Shown here piece after piece: positions 32,170 to 33,308 of a DNA stretch of 33,308 nucleotides (the stretch's first letter is position 1; the number at the start of each line of letters is the position of its first letter). This DNA comes from Fimbriimonadia bacterium. GTDB taxonomy: Bacteria; Armatimonadota; Fimbriimonadia; Fimbriimonadales; Fimbriimonadaceae. The translations under genes were made by a program, and so were the position numbers. The notes under the pieces were generated by a model. That model did no database searches. It was not told the DNA's origin and saw only the letters and a program-made list of their open reading frames with translations. Location of the stretch: positions 1-33,308 of the forward strand of contig JALGYA010000004.1 of the NCBI GenBank assembly GCA_029824475.1. The letters are read 5' to 3'.

Positions 32170-32470
32170 CTGAAAGCCCCCTTTCTCCTCGTTTGAGAGG
32201 AGGAAGGGGAGGGTCCGCCAAAGAAGGCTGCCATAAGCAGCGTTCGACGTGGAAAGGGGATGGAGGTTCTTAGGATTCGCTTCTGGTCCCTCTCCCTCGA
32301 ACGAGGGGGAGGCTAGGAGGGGGACCAATCATTAAGTCTGTGCTCGAAGAATGAGAGCACTGTCCTGACCTTGGACTCCTCTTGCTTTCCTGCAAAAAAC
32401 GCAGCCACTCGAGCAAGGCCCCCTCTCTTAATCTCCCCCTCTCGCTCCGCTCGAAGGAGAGAGGCCAGAA
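32170..32470. repeat. Family B repeat cluster before the second DUF559 gene
   Basis: Three B units in a row. A hairpin CCCCTTTCTCCTC / GAGGAGGAAGGGG (about 32178-32209) is followed by a segment shared with 16434-16475. GGTCCCTCTCCCTCGAACG and GGGGGAGGCTAGGAGGGGG then lead to the 34-base module at 32342-32375. CTCCCCCTCTCGCTCCGCTC and GAGAGGCCAGA close the cluster. It fills most of the 355-base gap 32167-32521; 32471-32521 is the leader of the DUF559 pseudogene. Confidence 0.85.
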
Positions 32471-32521
32471 TGGAGCGAATAAAGTACTCTCGTTCTGTTT
32501 AGGAAATAAAGGAGGAGACAA

Positions 32522-32898
32522 GTGCCACGTCAATATCAATCGGCGACGAATAGAGCCCGGAAGCTGAGGCAGACACACACCAATACCGAATCGAAAGTTT
32601 GGTCAAGGATCAGGCGCGGCCAGATCGGATTTCACTTTGCAGACAGCATCCGATCGAGCGTTACGTGCTCGATTTCTACTGTCCTGAGGCGAAGCTTTGT
32701 GTTGAGCTGGACGGAGACATTCACGCTGATCGGACAGACAAGGACCAGGCGCGAGACGAGGCCCTGGACTCTCAAGGCATCACCGTGATGCGGGTGCATT
32801 CGCAGCACGCTTGGCACAACTTGGATCAGGCTGTTGAGGAGATCTTGGCGACATGCATCGAGCTGACCGGACGCGATCCGTTTCCTGCCCCCGATTAG
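32522..32898 (+). pseudogene. DUF559 endonuclease-like gene broken by a one-base deletion
   Basis: GTG 32522 has an excellent Shine-Dalgarno sequence (AAAGGAGG, six bases upstream). The first 39 codons encode the Arg-rich N-terminus and KVWSRIRRGQIGFHF. Then the DUF559 sequence jumps to another frame: RQHPIERYVLDFYCPEAKL, CVELDGDIHADR, and the full C-terminal part to TAG at 32896-32898. One base is missing just after 32638 (expected Arg codon CGC before AGA), by alignment with RRQYPVGRYVLDF of the gene at 9459-9911. All catalytic residues (D, E-x-D) remain in the second frame. It is either a recent pseudogene, a sequencing or assembly error, or a programmed shift; no slippery heptamer is evident. 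Flanked by family B repeats on both sides. Confidence 0.88.
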
Positions 32899-32910
32899 GA
32901 CTGCTCACTA

Positions 32911-32951
32911 GATTGGTCCCTCCCCCACCCCAAGTGGGGGAGGGACCAATC
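32911..32951. repeat. Minimal family B element: perfect 18-base hairpin
   Basis: GATTGGTCCCTCCCCCAC, a five-base loop CCCAA, then the exact complement. It is the simplest family B form: the left terminus joined directly to an inverted copy of itself, without a core. It lies between the DUF559 pseudogene and the convergent integrase and could terminate both. Confidence 0.9.
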
Positions 32952-32959
32952 CAAGAACT

Positions 32960-33308
32960 CTACAGCCCCACACTCGCGGCAACGTTCTGCTTGAACAGCT
33001 CCGCTTCGCGCCGATAGCCGGTCATCACGGCGTGCGATCTATGACCCGTCTGCTCCATGATCACCGCCTCGGGGACGCCGGCGGCGAAGCCGTCGGTGAC
33101 AAGCCCAGCTCGGAGCGAGTGGCCGGAGACATCCTTGGCGTCGAGCCCCATCAGGGCAGCGCGCTTTTTGATGATCTCGGCGATGGTGCGATCCGTGATT
33201 CGGTCCGGAAGCACCTTTCCGGACTTGGTGACGCGGCGGAAGATCGGGCCTTGTTGAATAGCTGCCGTCTCCACCCAATCTGAAAGTGCTTTAACTGGGC
33301 AGGTGTCG
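32960..33308 (-). CDS. Tyrosine recombinase/integrase, C-terminal part (cut by window edge)
   Basis: The frame stays open to the last base of the window (TCPVKALSDWVETAAI...), so the N-terminal part lies outside; about 115 residues are visible, ending at TAG 32960-32962. Catalytic motifs of the lambda-integrase family are present: H-x-L-R in VSGHSLRAGLVTDG, H-R in QTGHRSHAVM, and the nucleophile Tyr in TGYRREAE, with FRRV and DRITDRTIAEIIKKRA before them. The KQNVAASVGL tail is typical of chromosomal and plasmid site-specific integrases of this subgroup. It may resolve replicon dimers or belong to an integrated element. It is convergent with the DUF559 pseudogene. Confidence 0.9.
   Translation of the reverse strand, partial: DTCPVKALSDWVETAAIQQGPIFRRVTKSGKVLPDRITDRTIAEIIKKRAALMGLDAKDVSGHSLRAGLVTDGFAAGVPEAVIMEQTGHRSHAVMTGYRREAELFKQNVAASVGL

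Overview
The window looks like a polysaccharide (capsule/O-antigen/EPS) locus of a Gram-negative-type (diderm) bacterium of roughly 57-60% GC by eye. Support for an outer membrane comes from a Wza-type SLBB export protein, an Sec-exported beta-barrel protein ending in Phe, and a lipobox lipoprotein. Taxonomy is uncertain. Ig-like modules rich in GPAP-GG motifs, several start codons placed 6-8 nt after a TANNNT -10 box (leaderless-type), and an RPA-like replication initiator would fit Armatimonadota or a similar non-proteobacterial lineage, but this is only a guess. The left edge carries the 3' part of a plasmid-type replication initiator and the right edge the C-terminal part of a tyrosine recombinase, so the locus may sit on a plasmid or chromid, or next to an integrated one.

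Layout. 1-918: replication initiator (5' truncated). 1.0-4.1 kb: a very long SLBB export protein. 4.2-8.1 kb (minus): wzz-wzx-wecC operon, divergent from wzy (8.2-9.4 kb). 9.4-10.05 kb: a DUF559 endonuclease-like gene between two direct copies of a hairpin repeat. 10.05-12.0 kb (minus): hexapeptide acyltransferase and a GT4 glycosyltransferase. 12.4-17.3 kb (plus): two-domain dehydrogenase, DegT aminotransferase, PglC-like sugar-phosphate transferase, PglD-like acetyltransferase. 17.6-18.7 kb (minus): wecB. 18.9-27.0 kb: two paralogous secreted subtilases flanking two paralogous exported SGNH/GDSL hydrolases. 27.4-28.3 kb (minus): small outer-membrane barrel. 28.3-32.2 kb (plus): second DegT aminotransferase, NAD-dependent sugar epimerase, WbuB-like glycosyltransferase. 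32.5-32.9 kb: a second DUF559 gene broken by a one-base frameshift. 32.96 kb to end (minus): integrase.

How the genes may work together. WecB and WecC would make UDP-ManNAcA. The aminotransferases, epimerase and PglD-like enzyme would make further amino or uronic sugars. The PglC-like enzyme would load the first sugar phosphate on undecaprenyl phosphate, two GT4 enzymes extend it, Wzx flips it, Wzy polymerises, Wzz sets length, and the SLBB protein exports. The SGNH hydrolases and subtilases could trim acyl groups or proteins at the cell surface, by position only.

The most unusual aspect is the intergenic DNA. Nearly every gap above 200 bp is filled with two families of dispersed palindromic repeats. 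Family A has REP/BIME-like ends GTGTGCCATGGACAGG. Family B is a mosaic, MITE-like element bounded by GATTGGTCCC/GGGACCA with swappable cores. Both DUF559 genes in the window are embedded between family-B copies, and three genes end exactly at a repeat border (TGATTGG). A link between DUF559 nucleases and these repeats is the best candidate for an undescribed system here.
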